Assembly: GCA_035719045.1 (NCBI GenBank)
Contig: DASTGO010000140.1
Coordinates: 1-16,505, forward strand
DNA from: DASTGO01 sp035719045
GTDB lineage: Bacteria; Actinomycetota; Actinomycetes; Actinomycetales; Kineosporiaceae
DNA: 16,505 nt
Reading direction: 5' to 3'
Part shown: piece after piece, positions 7,664-15,223 of the stretch
Position numbering within the stretch: the first letter of the stretch is position 1
How the letters are laid out: each line of letters starts with the position of its first letter
The notes under the pieces: generated by a model
What the model saw: only the letters and a program-made list of their open reading frames with translations
The model's database searches: none
What the model was told of the DNA's origin: nothing
Translations under genes and position numbers: made by a program

Positions 7664-8575
7664 ATGATCGAAGTACAGGAACTGACCAAGAACTACGGAT
7701 CGAATACAGCCGTCGATCGTCTGACCTTCAGTGTCGAGCCAGGCCGGGTGACCGGCTTCCTCGGGCCCAACGGTGCGGGCAAGTCGACGACCATGCGCCT
7801 GATGGTGGGTCTGCACCGGCCGACCTCGGGGCAGGTCCTCATCGACGGACGGTGCTACGCGGACCTCCGGTACCCGCTCACCACGGTCGGGGCGCTGCTG
7901 GACGGGAAGTCCTTCCACGGGGGCCGTTCCGTGCGCATGCACCTGCTGGGTCTGGCCGCCAGCAACCGTATCCCCGCCCGACGGGTGGACGAGGTGCTGG
8001 AACTCGTCGGGCTCACGGCGGCCGGGGGCACCAGGGCCAAGGCTCTCTCCCTGGGGATGGCCCAGCGTCTCGGCGTTGCCGTGGCGCTGCTCGGCGACCC
8101 CCAGGTCCTGCTGCTGGACGAACCCGTCAACGGTCTGGACCCTGAGGGGATCCTGTGGATCCGTGGGCTGATGAAGCATCTGGCCGCCCAGGGGAGGACG
8201 GTCTTCGTCTCCAGCCATCTCATGAGCGAGATGGCCTTGACGGCGGATCACCTCATCGTCATCGGCAGGGGCAGGTTGCTGGCCGACACCTCCGTCGAGG
8301 ATTTCGTCGCGCGGCACGCCCGCTCCTACATCAGGGTGCGGACGCCGGAGCCACAGAGGATGCGCGAACTGCTGGAATCCCGAGGGATCCGCGTCGAGGA
8401 CGGCCCCGAAGGTGCGTTGGAGGCGATGGAGGTCACGTCTGAGACCGTGGGCGCCCTGGCCGCGGCCAACGGGATCACCGTCTTCGAGATCAGTCCCCAG
8501 ACCGCCTCCTTGGAGGAGGCCTTCATGCAGGCCACCGGTGACGCGGTGGAACATCGTGCGGCGGAGGTGAAGTGA
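7664..8575 (+). CDS. ABC transporter ATPase, probable self-immunity exporter (LanF/BcrA-like)
   Basis: A 303-aa nucleotide-binding subunit of the group that includes bacitracin BcrA and lantibiotic LanF proteins, which expel the peptide from the producer's membrane. Motifs: Walker A GPNGAGKST at 34-42, an LSLGMAQ signature at 128-134 instead of the canonical LSGGQ, Walker B VLLLDEPVNGLD at 148-159 and H-loop H185 in SSHLMSE. The Q-loop position reads VGALLDG without Gln; as I recall, both deviations are common in actinobacterial members of this group. A C-terminal extension from about 220 contains the PQTASLEEAF segment typical of the family. GAGAG at 7650-7654 supports the start. Its GTGA overlap with the permease gene means the two are made together. 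Substrate is inferred from position only. Confidence 0.88.
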   Translation: MIEVQELTKNYGSNTAVDRLTFSVEPGRVTGFLGPNGAGKSTTMRLMVGLHRPTSGQVLIDGRCYADLRYPLTTVGALLDGKSFHGGRSVRMHLLGLAASNRIPARRVDEVLELVGLTAAGGTRAKALSLGMAQRLGVAVALLGDPQVLLLDEPVNGLDPEGILWIRGLMKHLAAQGRTVFVSSHLMSEMALTADHLIVIGRGRLLADTSVEDFVARHARSYIRVRTPEPQRMRELLESRGIRVEDGPEGALEAMEVTSETVGALAAANGITVFEISPQTASLEEAFMQATGDAVEHRAAEVK

Positions 8576-9348
8576 ACGTGGCGGATCTCGGTGGTGCCCT
8601 GTCGTTCGAATGGACGAAACTGCGGACGTTGCGTTCGGCGATCTGGAACCTCGCCGTCTACGCCGTGGTGAGCCTGGCGGTGGGTCTGCTCGCCGGCGTG
8701 TTGGTGCAGGGCATGTACCCGCGCCTGAGCCGTTCCGCCCAGGCGGCGTTCGATCCCGTCTCCACCGGCTTCAGCGGGCTGCGACTCGGACTGGTGGCCT
8801 TGGTCGCCTTCGGCGTCCTGGTCGTGACGAACGAGTACTCCTCCGGCATGATGCGGGCCTCGCTCGCGGCGGTGCCGAGGCGTGGAATGCTCTACGGCGC
8901 AAAGGTTCTGGCAGTGACGGTCACCGCGTTCATCGTGTCCGTCTTCGTGGTCCTGACGAGTTTCTTCGCCACGCAGCTGGCCATGGGCGCCGGGCTGGGT
9001 GTCTCGTTGGGCGACGAGTCTGTGCTGCGTTCCCTGCTGGGGGCGGTGCTGTACACAACGATGCTCTGCACATTCTCGATGGGGGTGGCCAGCCTGTTGC
9101 GCAGTTCCGCGCTGACCCTGAGCCTGCTCCTGCCTCTGTTCTTCATGGTTTCGACCCTGCTCAACGATTTCGAGGCCCTGCGCACGGTCGCACAGTTCCT
9201 CCCTGACGTCGCCGGAGGGCAGATCCTCTACCGGCACCAGCAGCCCGGCACCGTGCTCACGCCGTGGACCGGTCTGGCCGTGCTACTGGCGTGGACCGTC
9301 GTCTCCGTGCTGGCCGGCTATGTCGCGATGCGGCGTCGGGACGTGTGA
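8572..9348 (+). CDS. ABC-2 type permease, partner of the preceding ATPase
   Basis: A 258-aa integral membrane protein with about six hydrophobic spans (near 23-47, 69-86, 110-136, 150-175, 178-197 and 231-253). The NEYSSGMMRAS..PRR segment at 87-104, after the second span, is characteristic of ABC-2 permeases paired with BcrA-type ATPases. The GTG start overlaps the ATPase stop by four bases. The pair would form a two-subunit exporter, corresponding to LanF and a single LanE; no third subunit (LanG) follows. A role in resistance to the cluster's own product is inferred from context. The gene ends 151 bases before a converging gene. Confidence 0.85.
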   Translation: MNVADLGGALSFEWTKLRTLRSAIWNLAVYAVVSLAVGLLAGVLVQGMYPRLSRSAQAAFDPVSTGFSGLRLGLVALVAFGVLVVTNEYSSGMMRASLAAVPRRGMLYGAKVLAVTVTAFIVSVFVVLTSFFATQLAMGAGLGVSLGDESVLRSLLGAVLYTTMLCTFSMGVASLLRSSALTLSLLLPLFFMVSTLLNDFEALRTVAQFLPDVAGGQILYRHQQPGTVLTPWTGLAVLLAWTVVSVLAGYVAMRRRDV

Positions 9349-9401
9349 TCTCGGGATCGGCCGCCCCCGGTTCGGGTCGCTCCGGCTCCGCATCCGCCGT
9401 C

Positions 9402-9439
9402 TGTCCCCGGCTCGTGAGTGATCTCATGACCCGGGGACG
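9402..9439. terminator. Long hairpin between convergent operons, probable bidirectional terminator
   Basis: An almost perfect stem pairs 9402-9418 with 9423-9439 around a TGAT loop, with one C-C mismatch (9411/9430) and two G-U pairs. The outer arms read GTCCCCGG and CCGGGGAC. It lies 54 bases past the permease stop and 60 bases past the end of the convergent SARP gene, so it can end transcripts from both strands. There is no U tract, as is common in actinomycetes. A smaller hairpin AGCCGG-CTC-CCGGCT follows at 9453-9467. Confidence 0.7.
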
Positions 9440-9498
9440 TCGGCCTGCCGTAAGCCGGCTCCCGGCTGGCCCCTCGGGAGCGATACGTCGTTCGCCGG

Positions 9499-10368
9499 TC
9501 AGCAGGGGGCCGTGGCCGTGGTGCAGGGGGTTGTCCATGGCGTCGGAGTGAACTGGGTGGTGTGGGGATAGCCGTCGCCGTCCGGCCGCTCGGCATGTGC
9601 GGCGACGAGTCGCAGGGCCTGCTCGCGGTCCCAGCGGAGGGCAGCGGTCCGCATCTCCTCCAGGCTCGGGGGGAGTCCGAGTCCGAGGTCGTCGGCGTAG
9701 AGATCCTGACAGCGGCGGATGACCTCCAGTGCGCCGGCCGCGTCACCGCTGATGCACCGCACCGCTGCCAGCAGTTCCCAGAGGCGCTGCCGATAGGGAG
9801 CTTCGGCGATGAGGGCCCCGATCCGGTGGGACAGCATCTCCGTCCGTCCGGCGAGGATGCTGGCGATGAACAGGTCCTGGTGGGTCTGGATGCGCGCGTC
9901 GTTCAGGCCTGCGATGTGTGCTTCGAACCACCGGGTGAGCGGGAGTCCCTGCCCGAACGGGCCGCGCCAGAAGGAGACCGCCTCCTCAAGGGTGCTGATG
10001 GCAGCGGGTAGGTCGCCCTGCAGGAGCAGGCTGCGGCCACGTCGTGTCGTCTCCGTGAACTGCGACAGGTCGAACTCGTCCGCCGCGAACCGCAGCCCGT
10101 AGCTGCACTGCACGCCGCGATGCGTCGTCAACCGACGGCTGAGACCTGGTGCGGCCTGATCCAGATCGCGCCTGAGCCCCGTGAGGTGGCTGCGGATGTT
10201 GGCGGCCGCCGACGTCGGCGGCTGGTCCCAGAGCAGTTCGGTCAGCTCACCGATCCTCATGGCGTGGCCGGATCGGAGCAGAAGAGCGGTGAGAATAGCG
10301 CGTCGAACGGGCGAGCCCGATTGGACGGTGTCATTGACTTGAAGTGGACCCAGGATTCTGAAGAGCAT
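9499..10368 (-). CDS. SARP-family transcriptional activator
   Basis: A 289-aa Streptomyces antibiotic regulatory protein. The N-terminal winged-helix DNA-binding domain (about 1-95) begins MLFRILGPLQV and contains the helix region RIGELTELLWDQPP..AAANIRSHLTGLRRDL. The bacterial transcriptional activation domain (about 98-243) contains FDLSQF, LEEAVSFWRGPF and the RQRLWELL segment typical of BTAD. There is no ATPase or TPR extension, so it is a short SARP like ActII-ORF4 and CinR1. The last 30 residues are Thr/Pro-rich and unlike the rest. GGCGGGGG just before the ATG is a usable ribosome site. SARPs normally activate biosynthetic operons by binding 11-bp-spaced direct repeats; the target here is probably the lanthipeptide operon promoter, which is not in the window. 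It is transcribed alone behind a 451-base gap. Confidence 0.9.
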   Translation of the reverse strand: MLFRILGPLQVNDTVQSGSPVRRAILTALLLRSGHAMRIGELTELLWDQPPTSAAANIRSHLTGLRRDLDQAAPGLSRRLTTHRGVQCSYGLRFAADEFDLSQFTETTRRGRSLLLQGDLPAAISTLEEAVSFWRGPFGQGLPLTRWFEAHIAGLNDARIQTHQDLFIASILAGRTEMLSHRIGALIAEAPYRQRLWELLAAVRCISGDAAGALEVIRRCQDLYADDLGLGLPPSLEEMRTAALRWDREQALRLVAAHAERPDGDGYPHTTQFTPTPWTTPCTTATAPC

Positions 10369-10819
10369 GCCCCCGCCTGCTTGTTCTCGATGCCCGTGGC
10401 GATGCGAACGGATTCGTGTCCGTGTTGTGAACCGCTCCCGGAGGAGTGGTACCGCCGCCGTGAGTCGGACCCGCCTGCAACGTTTCAGAGAATTCCGCAG
10501 CTAGCTGGGTCCGTTGCCCGTGCCGATTTGTACTGAAGGTGCAGGAAAGCCCTGAAGACCGACGAATGCCACCGCTTGCTGTCCCCGTTCGTGCACTCAG
10601 AGTGAGATTCGCTCCCATTGTTGGTCGTCCTGGAGGCAGACCCTAGCGGACAACTCGGGGCGAGTGCCCAGTCTGATCCAGACTTTCCTTTGGGGAGAGC
10701 ATTTCGGCGCGGCGGACGACCGACGGCCGCGGTGGGCCCGATCGCCGGACCTGCCCTGCCGTAGACCCGGACAGGCCTCGACCAGGGGTGGCCGGGCCGG
10801 CTGGGCCGAGGTGACGGAC
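10369..10819. other. 451-base noncoding, AT-richer gap upstream of the SARP gene
   Basis: No convincing gene lies here. Sampled 60-base rows between 10381 and 10620 are about 58-60% GC, against roughly 70% in the flanking genes, and third-position bias is lost, so I read it as regulatory DNA. It should carry the SARP promoter (- strand) and the end of the kinase/regulator transcript. Two small hairpins lie at 10653-10684. About 45-60 bases before the SARP start are two loosely similar heptamers (10412-10418 and 10423-10429) at 11-base spacing, which could be a SARP-type site. I could not pick a confident -35/-10 pair. Confidence 0.55.
10653..10684 (-). terminator. Tandem small hairpins downstream of the response regulator operon
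   Basis: Two perfect short stems stand side by side: ACTCG-GGG-CGAGT at 10653-10665 and AGTCTG-ATC-CAGACT at 10670-10684. Read on the + strand, the second is followed by TTCCTTT. They lie about 135-165 bases past the response regulator stop and could end that transcript, but they could equally be regulator binding sites. Confidence 0.3.
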
Positions 10820-11437
10820 TCAGATCCAGCCGTGGGTACGGGCGATGCGGGCGGCCTCGTGGCGGTTGGCTCCGCCGACCTTGCTGACCGCGGAGGAGAG
10901 GTAGTTGCGGACCGTTCCCGGCGACAGCGCCGCCCTGCGGGCCACCTCGCTCACCGGCGCGCCCGTCGCAGCCAACGCCAGGACGTCCGCCTCCCGCCGC
11001 GTCAGCGGGCTGTTGCCCGCGCTGATCGCCTCCGCCGCCAACTGCGGGTCGACGTAGCGCCGTCCGCTGTGGACCGCCCGCACCGCGGTGGCGAGGACGT
11101 CCGCCGACACGGTCTTGGGCAGGAACCCTCGAACCCCCGCCTCCAACGCCCGCTTGAGGTGGCCCGGTTGTCCGTGGCTGGTGACGATCATCGTGTGGCA
11201 GAAGGGCAGCTCCTCACGCAGGCGGACTGCCACCGAGACCCCGTCCAGCCCGGGCATCTCCAGGTCGAGGACGGCCACGTCCGGCTCGGCGGTCCGGGCC
11301 AGAGCGAGAGCCTCCTCGCCGGTGGAGGCCTGCGCCACCACGACGATGTCGTCCTCCAGTTCCAGTAACGCGGCCATCGCGCCGCGGATGAGGTGCTCGT
11401 CGTCGGCGAGCAGGACCTTCACCGTTCGGTCGTTCAC
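10820..11437 (-). CDS. NarL/FixJ-family response regulator
   Basis: A 205-aa two-component response regulator. The receiver domain (about 5-120) has the acidic pocket D12-D13, phospho-acceptor D58 in VLDLEMPG, the T86-S87 switch and K108 in FLPKT. The LuxR-type helix-turn-helix (about 143-203) contains LTRREADVLALAA, then SEVARRAALSPGTVRNYLSSAVSKVG. All phosphorylation residues are intact. The GTG start overlaps the kinase stop by four bases (GTGA), so this is the cognate partner of the DesK-type kinase. It probably controls the adjacent ABC transporter operon and possibly the lanthipeptide genes. This class is often called DesR/LiaR-like. Confidence 0.93.
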   Translation of the reverse strand: MNDRTVKVLLADDEHLIRGAMAALLELEDDIVVVAQASTGEEALALARTAEPDVAVLDLEMPGLDGVSVAVRLREELPFCHTMIVTSHGQPGHLKRALEAGVRGFLPKTVSADVLATAVRAVHSGRRYVDPQLAAEAISAGNSPLTRREADVLALAATGAPVSEVARRAALSPGTVRNYLSSAVSKVGGANRHEAARIARTHGWI

Positions 11438-12705
11438 CGTTCCGCCTCCCCGTCCGCGGACACTCCCGCCGCCGCAGGCGCGGTCAGTGGCAGTGGCACC
11501 TCGACGGTGATCCGGAAGAGGCCGTCGCCCAGCGCGCCTGCGGTGACCGTACCGCCGAGAGCGCCGACCCGTTCCGCGAGCCCGACGAGGCCGGTGCCGG
11601 ACCGGGGGCCCGGCTCGTCGCTGTCGAAGGTGCCCCCGAGGCTGTCGTTCTCCACGACCAGGGTCACCCGGTCGCCGGCGGAGGTGTCCAGGGTGATGGT
11701 GCAGGTGCGCGCGTCGCTGTGGCGCAGCACGTTGGTGGTGCCCTCCCGGACCGCCCAGCCGAGTGTGCTCTGGACGTGCGTCGGCAGGCAGGACCCGTCC
11801 CCGACGATGCTGCAGTCGATCCCGGCCGACGCCAGCAGCGAACGTGCCCCGGCCAGTTCGACACCCAGATCCGCCGTGCGGTACCCGCCGACCACTGCGC
11901 GCAGTTCGGTGAGGGAGTCCTGCGCGATCCGGCGCACGTGGAGGATCTCGTCGAAGGCCTCCTCCCTGCCGCGCCGGCCGAGCTGGGCGGCCAGTTCGGC
12001 CTTGACCGCGATGGCGGACAGGCTGCGCCCCAGCACGTCGTGCAGATCACGGGCGAAACGCAGGCGCTCCTCCGCCACGGCGAGGTTGGCCTGGATCTGG
12101 GTGGAGCGGTCCAGCCGCCAGACCAGGTCGAGCATCCATGCCGTGACTCGATAGCTGATGAGCGTCGCCACGGCAATGAGGAGGAAGACGGCGGCGGTCC
12201 CGGGCGCGGCGGCCGGGGCGCCCTGAGCCCGGGTGAGGGCATAGGTCGCCGCGCAGCCGAGCACGATGACGGCCATGGTCGTCCGCGGCCGGACGGTGAC
12301 CGACATCCCCATGATGAGCAGGGCGACGAGAACGGTGAGGAGGAACGTCGCAGGGCCGCCCGAGGCCGTCGACCTGTCCGGGAACGCGAGCAGGCCTGCG
12401 GCGGAGCCGGACAGGGCGAGGGTCACGCTGGCCGTGAGCAGCCCGGTGGGTCGTGGGCCGCGGCCCAGGTAGTGGTCCAGGCCCGCGTGCACCAGCAGCA
12501 GACTGATCACGGCGTGCACCGCGGCGAAGCAGGTGACGAACAGCGCCGACCGCTCCGACCGGGGGCCGAGGATCGTGCCCACCACCAGCGGGACCAGCAG
12601 GATGACCGCGTACATCGGCGCTCGCATGCTCAGGTCGAACCGTGCGGCCTGGCTCAACTGCCGCCACCTGTTCCGCATGCTCCTCTGCCGCCCGTTCACG
12701 CGCAC
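11434..12705 (-). CDS. DesK/LiaS-type sensor histidine kinase
   Basis: A 423-aa membrane sensor kinase. Its N-terminal sensor is about five or six hydrophobic spans (between 31 and 190) with almost no extracellular domain, a form often associated with sensing membrane stress or membrane-bound peptides. The HisKA_3 dimerisation domain has the phospho-acceptor H222 in RFARDLHDVLGRSLS. The HATPase domain shows N325 in REGTTNVLRHS and the glycine motif GTGLVGLAERVGALGG near 370-385. The GTG start at 12705 follows the permease stop by one base with GGAGG at 12710-12714; a GTG two codons later has better spacing from it. It is translationally linked to the response regulator. Sensing the cluster's own peptide is inference by analogy with CinK of the cinnamycin cluster. 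Confidence 0.92.
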   Translation of the reverse strand: MRVNGRQRSMRNRWRQLSQAARFDLSMRAPMYAVILLVPLVVGTILGPRSERSALFVTCFAAVHAVISLLLVHAGLDHYLGRGPRPTGLLTASVTLALSGSAAGLLAFPDRSTASGGPATFLLTVLVALLIMGMSVTVRPRTTMAVIVLGCAATYALTRAQGAPAAAPGTAAVFLLIAVATLISYRVTAWMLDLVWRLDRSTQIQANLAVAEERLRFARDLHDVLGRSLSAIAVKAELAAQLGRRGREEAFDEILHVRRIAQDSLTELRAVVGGYRTADLGVELAGARSLLASAGIDCSIVGDGSCLPTHVQSTLGWAVREGTTNVLRHSDARTCTITLDTSAGDRVTLVVENDSLGGTFDSDEPGPRSGTGLVGLAERVGALGGTVTAGALGDGLFRITVEVPLPLTAPAAAGVSADGEAER

Positions 12706-12706
12706 C

Positions 12707-13540
12707 TCACCTCCGTGGGTCCCAGCGGAACCAGCGGCGGACCGAGATCACCCCCAGCACCAGCCACACCGTGAGGATCGCAGACGGTGCGAGGGCCGGT
12801 CCCAGGACGCCGAGGAAGCCCTGTTCGGGACCGCTCCCGGTGGTCCCGAGCCAGCCCAGCCGCACCAGCTCCAGCACCGGCGTCATCGGCAGGATCCGCA
12901 GCACGTCGACGACCGCTCCCGGGAGCACGTCCAGCGGAACCATCAGGCCGGAGCCGAGCATGCAGGCCAGCAGCACGGGCAGGGTCGTGATCTGGGCCGT
13001 CTCCGGGGTGCGGGTGAAGGCGGTGGAGACCGCGGCCAACAGGACGAACATCACGATGCCGCCCGTGATGCCGAGGGCGAGCAGGAGCGGATTGACCGGT
13101 ACCGGGAGCCCGATCATCGTGCCGACCACCACGACGACGGCGACCTGGACGAGGGACACGACCACCGACGGGCTGGCCACGCCGGCGAGGATCTCGGCGT
13201 CGTGCAGCTCCCCGACTCGCAGCCGTTTCAGGACCAGGTCCTCGCGCCTGGCGACGTAGGCGGTCACCAGGTTGTAGTAGACGGCCGTGAGCAGGACGAA
13301 GCCGAGCATCGAGGTGACCAGGAAGGCGGTGGTGGACAGCGTGCGACGGCCCACGTCCACCCCGGACACCGCCCCGACGAGCACGAGCGGCATCCCCAGC
13401 GCGCTGAACACCGCGGTCCGGTTGCGCCGGAACAGGTTCAGCTCGGCGCGGCTGAGCGCGCCCACCCGTCGCAGTGCAGGGCCTGCGTTCCTCCCGGCCG
13501 ACGGGACGCTGCGGTCGGCGAACTGCGGTCGCGCGGTCAC
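12707..13540 (-). CDS. ABC-2 type permease (DrrB-like) in the two-component operon
   Basis: A 277-aa membrane protein of the ABC2_membrane family. Residues 30-45 (LSRAELNLFRRNRTAV) form the usual amphipathic lead-in. Hydrophobic spans follow near 46-63, 72-92, 125-147, 152-173, 186-206 and 250-267. The MTPVLELVRLGW segment before the last span is typical of DrrB-type drug exporters. Its GTG overlaps the stop of the ATPase gene by four bases, and the kinase GTG begins one base after its stop. So ATPase, permease, kinase and regulator form one transcript. This is a common actinomycete arrangement in which the kinase pair controls an efflux pump. The substrate is unknown. Confidence 0.9.
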   Translation of the reverse strand: MTARPQFADRSVPSAGRNAGPALRRVGALSRAELNLFRRNRTAVFSALGMPLVLVGAVSGVDVGRRTLSTTAFLVTSMLGFVLLTAVYYNLVTAYVARREDLVLKRLRVGELHDAEILAGVASPSVVVSLVQVAVVVVVGTMIGLPVPVNPLLLALGITGGIVMFVLLAAVSTAFTRTPETAQITTLPVLLACMLGSGLMVPLDVLPGAVVDVLRILPMTPVLELVRLGWLGTTGSGPEQGFLGVLGPALAPSAILTVWLVLGVISVRRWFRWDPRR

Positions 13541-14535
13541 GCCGTCACCTCCGCCCCGATCGTGCGGGCCTCGCCGTTGGCGGCGTCGGCCGTTCGGGCG
13601 TCCGCCGCTCTGCCCGCCGCGATCGCCAGGAATGCTTCCTCCAGGGAGGCGGGCCGCGCCTCCAGTCTGCCCAGGGTGATGCCCTGCCCGGCGGCCCAGG
13701 ACAGCAGCGCGGTCAGGGTGTCCTGCAAGGCATCGGTGCGTACGGTGATCAGGGGATCGGCCGACGTGACGCCCGGGTGGGCTCCGGGCAGGTGTGGCAG
13801 TTGCTGCGGCCCGACACCGTCCGGGAGGGTGAACCTGACTCGGGCGGGGTGGGCGCGGGCCACCTCGTCGGGAGTACCGGTGGCGACGATCCGGCCGCCG
13901 TGCATGATGGCCAGCCGGTCAGCCAGTTCCTCGGCCTCCTCAAGGTGGTGGGTGGTGAGCAGGACCGTGGCGCCGTCCTGCTTCAGCCTGCGGACCAGTT
14001 CCCAGGTCCCGTGCCGGCTCTCCGGGTCCAGCCCGGTGGTGGGTTCGTCGAGGAACAGGACGTCGGGGCGCCCGAGGACGGCCAGTGCGAGGTCGAGCCG
14101 GCGGCGTTCCCCACCGGACAGTTGCCGCACCCGGACCTCCGCCCGGTGAGCGAGCCCGACCATCTGCAGCGCTTCCAGGACCGGGCGGGGGGCGCTGAGG
14201 GTGCCCGCCCACATCGCCGCCGTCTCCGTGGCGGTCAGATCCTGGGGCAGTCCGCCCTCCTGCAGCATGATGCCGACCCGGGGGCGGATCGCCCGTCGCC
14301 GCAGGTAGGGGTCGTGCCCCAGCACCCGCACCGTGCCGCCGGACGGCTGGGCGAGTCCCTCGAGCACCTCCATCGTCGAGGTCTTGCCCGCGCCGTTGGT
14401 GCCGAGCAGGGCGAACAGCTCTCCCCGGTGTACGCGGAACGAGACCTCCCTGACCGCGGCGAAACCCTGAGGGCCTCCGAAGCGCCGGGTCAGACGCTCG
14501 GCCTCGACCGCCGGCTGGGTGCTGTGCGTGGTCAC
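13537..14535 (-). CDS. ABC transporter ATPase (DrrA-like) in the two-component operon
   Basis: A drug-export ATPase of the DrrA/CcmA type, about 332 aa from the GTG at 14535. An upstream in-frame GTG at 14553 would add six residues. I prefer 14535 because GGAG lies at 14546-14549 and the N-terminus MTTHS looks natural. Numbered from 14553, the motifs are Walker A GTNGAGKT at 51-58, Q-loop Q98 in GIMLQEG, signature LSGGERRRL near 145-153, Walker B VLFLDEPTTGLD near 165-176 and H-loop H202 in TTHHLEEAEEL. All are canonical, unlike the signature of the other ATPase at 7664-8575. The C-terminal domain ends in PASLEEAFLAIA, as usual for the family, followed by an Ala-rich tail. It may be a second resistance pump or an unrelated efflux system next to the cluster. 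Confidence 0.9.
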   Translation of the reverse strand: MTTHSTQPAVEAERLTRRFGGPQGFAAVREVSFRVHRGELFALLGTNGAGKTSTMEVLEGLAQPSGGTVRVLGHDPYLRRRAIRPRVGIMLQEGGLPQDLTATETAAMWAGTLSAPRPVLEALQMVGLAHRAEVRVRQLSGGERRRLDLALAVLGRPDVLFLDEPTTGLDPESRHGTWELVRRLKQDGATVLLTTHHLEEAEELADRLAIMHGGRIVATGTPDEVARAHPARVRFTLPDGVGPQQLPHLPGAHPGVTSADPLITVRTDALQDTLTALLSWAAGQGITLGRLEARPASLEEAFLAIAAGRAADARTADAANGEARTIGAEVTA

Positions 14536-14545
14536 GACCTGCAGT

Positions 14546-14549
14546 CTCC
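14546..14549 (-). promoter_or_regulatory. Ribosome binding site favouring the GTG start at 14535
   Basis: GGAG on the - strand lies ten bases before GTG 14535 and downstream of the alternative GTG at 14553. The alternative has only a GAGG three bases away, which is too close. Confidence 0.4.
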
Positions 14550-14634
14550 ACACAGCCTCGCCGCGCCGGTAGTGTCCGCCTGCAGCTGATTCCGTGCGGG
14601 ACTCACGGTTGTTCGGTGACGAATGTCATGATCC

Positions 14635-14687
14635 GTCCCGGGCCTGGAGCGACCGGATATGTGGGTCACGCCTCGGCCGCCCGGGAC
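14635..14687 (-). terminator. Nine-base inverted repeat, probable terminator of the PLDc_N gene
   Basis: GTCCCGGGC at 14635-14643 is matched by its exact complement GCCCGGGAC at 14679-14687 with a 35-base spacer. It begins four bases past the stop of the small membrane protein gene and lies before the ABC operon, where one transcript should end and another begin. The long loop makes it a less certain terminator than the two other hairpins. I saw no clear promoter for the ABC operon in the remaining roughly 100 bases. Confidence 0.4.
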
Positions 14688-14691
14688 ACCG

Positions 14692-15147
14692 TCACCGCCG
14701 GTCGTCACCGCCGGAACTGCCGTCGTCGGACGGCTCGCTCCCGGGCTTGCCGTTGCCGGGCTTGCCGCTGCCCGACCGTCCGCCCGCCAGGCCGCGACGG
14801 CGTTCCTCGTCCTCGGTGTGCCGGGCCTGCGCCCGTCGCTGCTCCTCCTGACGGCGGCGCGTCTCCTCGGCCGCCTGCCGGCGCCGTTCCCGGAAGGTCC
14901 GGTCCAGCGACTGGAGGAAGTCGGGATCGTCGTCCGGGGCGATCACCCGGGCCGGGCGGGTGACCGGCGGGCCGGCGGCCGGGCGGCCGAAGGTCAGCCA
15001 GAGCAGGCCGCCGACCAGCGGGATCAGGGTGATGATCAGCCAGATCGGGCGGGGGAGGGTCCGCACCTCCGCGTCGGTGCAGCGCAGGCAGTCGACGACG
15101 GAGTAGATGGTGACAGCGACGGTGATGAGGGCCAGCAGTACCCGCAT
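14692..15147 (-). CDS. Small membrane protein with PLDc_N-type domain
   Basis: A 151-aa protein from the ATG at 15147; an ATG 29 codons upstream runs through a hairpin and adds non-conserved sequence, so I reject it. Residues 1-56 match the PLDc_N (phospholipase D-nuclease N-terminal) domain, a two-span membrane module. Span 1 is about 2-19, then a short loop with DAEVRTLPRPIWL, and span 2 is about 35-54 ending LTFGRP. No phospholipase HKD catalytic domain follows. Instead there is an Arg/Glu-rich helix of about 85-120, probably a coiled coil, and a Gly/Ser/Pro/Asp-rich tail. Stand-alone PLDc_N proteins are common in actinobacteria and lack an assigned function. It is probably not part of the lanthipeptide cluster. 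A TACAGT box nine bases before the ATG could be a -10 element giving a leaderless message. Confidence 0.8.
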   Translation of the reverse strand: MRVLLALITVAVTIYSVVDCLRCTDAEVRTLPRPIWLIITLIPLVGGLLWLTFGRPAAGPPVTRPARVIAPDDDPDFLQSLDRTFRERRRQAAEETRRRQEEQRRAQARHTEDEERRRGLAGGRSGSGKPGNGKPGSEPSDDGSSGGDDRR

Positions 15148-15176
15148 CCATCCACTGTAGGTGCTGACGTGCGTGA

Positions 15177-15223
15177 CGGTGCCCCCGTCGACGAGACGCA
15201 GGTTCCGGTCGGCGGGGGCACCG
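15177..15223 (-). terminator. Sixteen-base hairpin downstream of the GGDEF-EAL gene
   Basis: Positions 15177-15192 pair with 15208-15223: an 11-base perfect CGGTGCCCCCG/CGGGGGCACCG core plus CGAC/GTCG and one G-U, with a 15-base loop. It lies 24 bases past the GGDEF-EAL stop on the - strand and should end that transcript. The 3' arm motif GGGGGCACCGG occurs again immediately next to it at 15227-15237. Confidence 0.7.

Noticed and set aside
10390..10536. Short + strand frame containing SCPCCE, considered as a Cys-rich peptide gene
   Set aside because: No ribosome site, third-position GC falls off in its second half, and no leader/core organisation or double-Gly-type site. It lies in what reads as promoter DNA.
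10331..10618. Possible 95-codon - strand gene upstream of and overlapping the SARP start
   Set aside because: No ribosome site, low-complexity Thr/Ser/Arg-rich product, loss of third-position GC bias, and only one Cys, so it is not a plausible precursor peptide.
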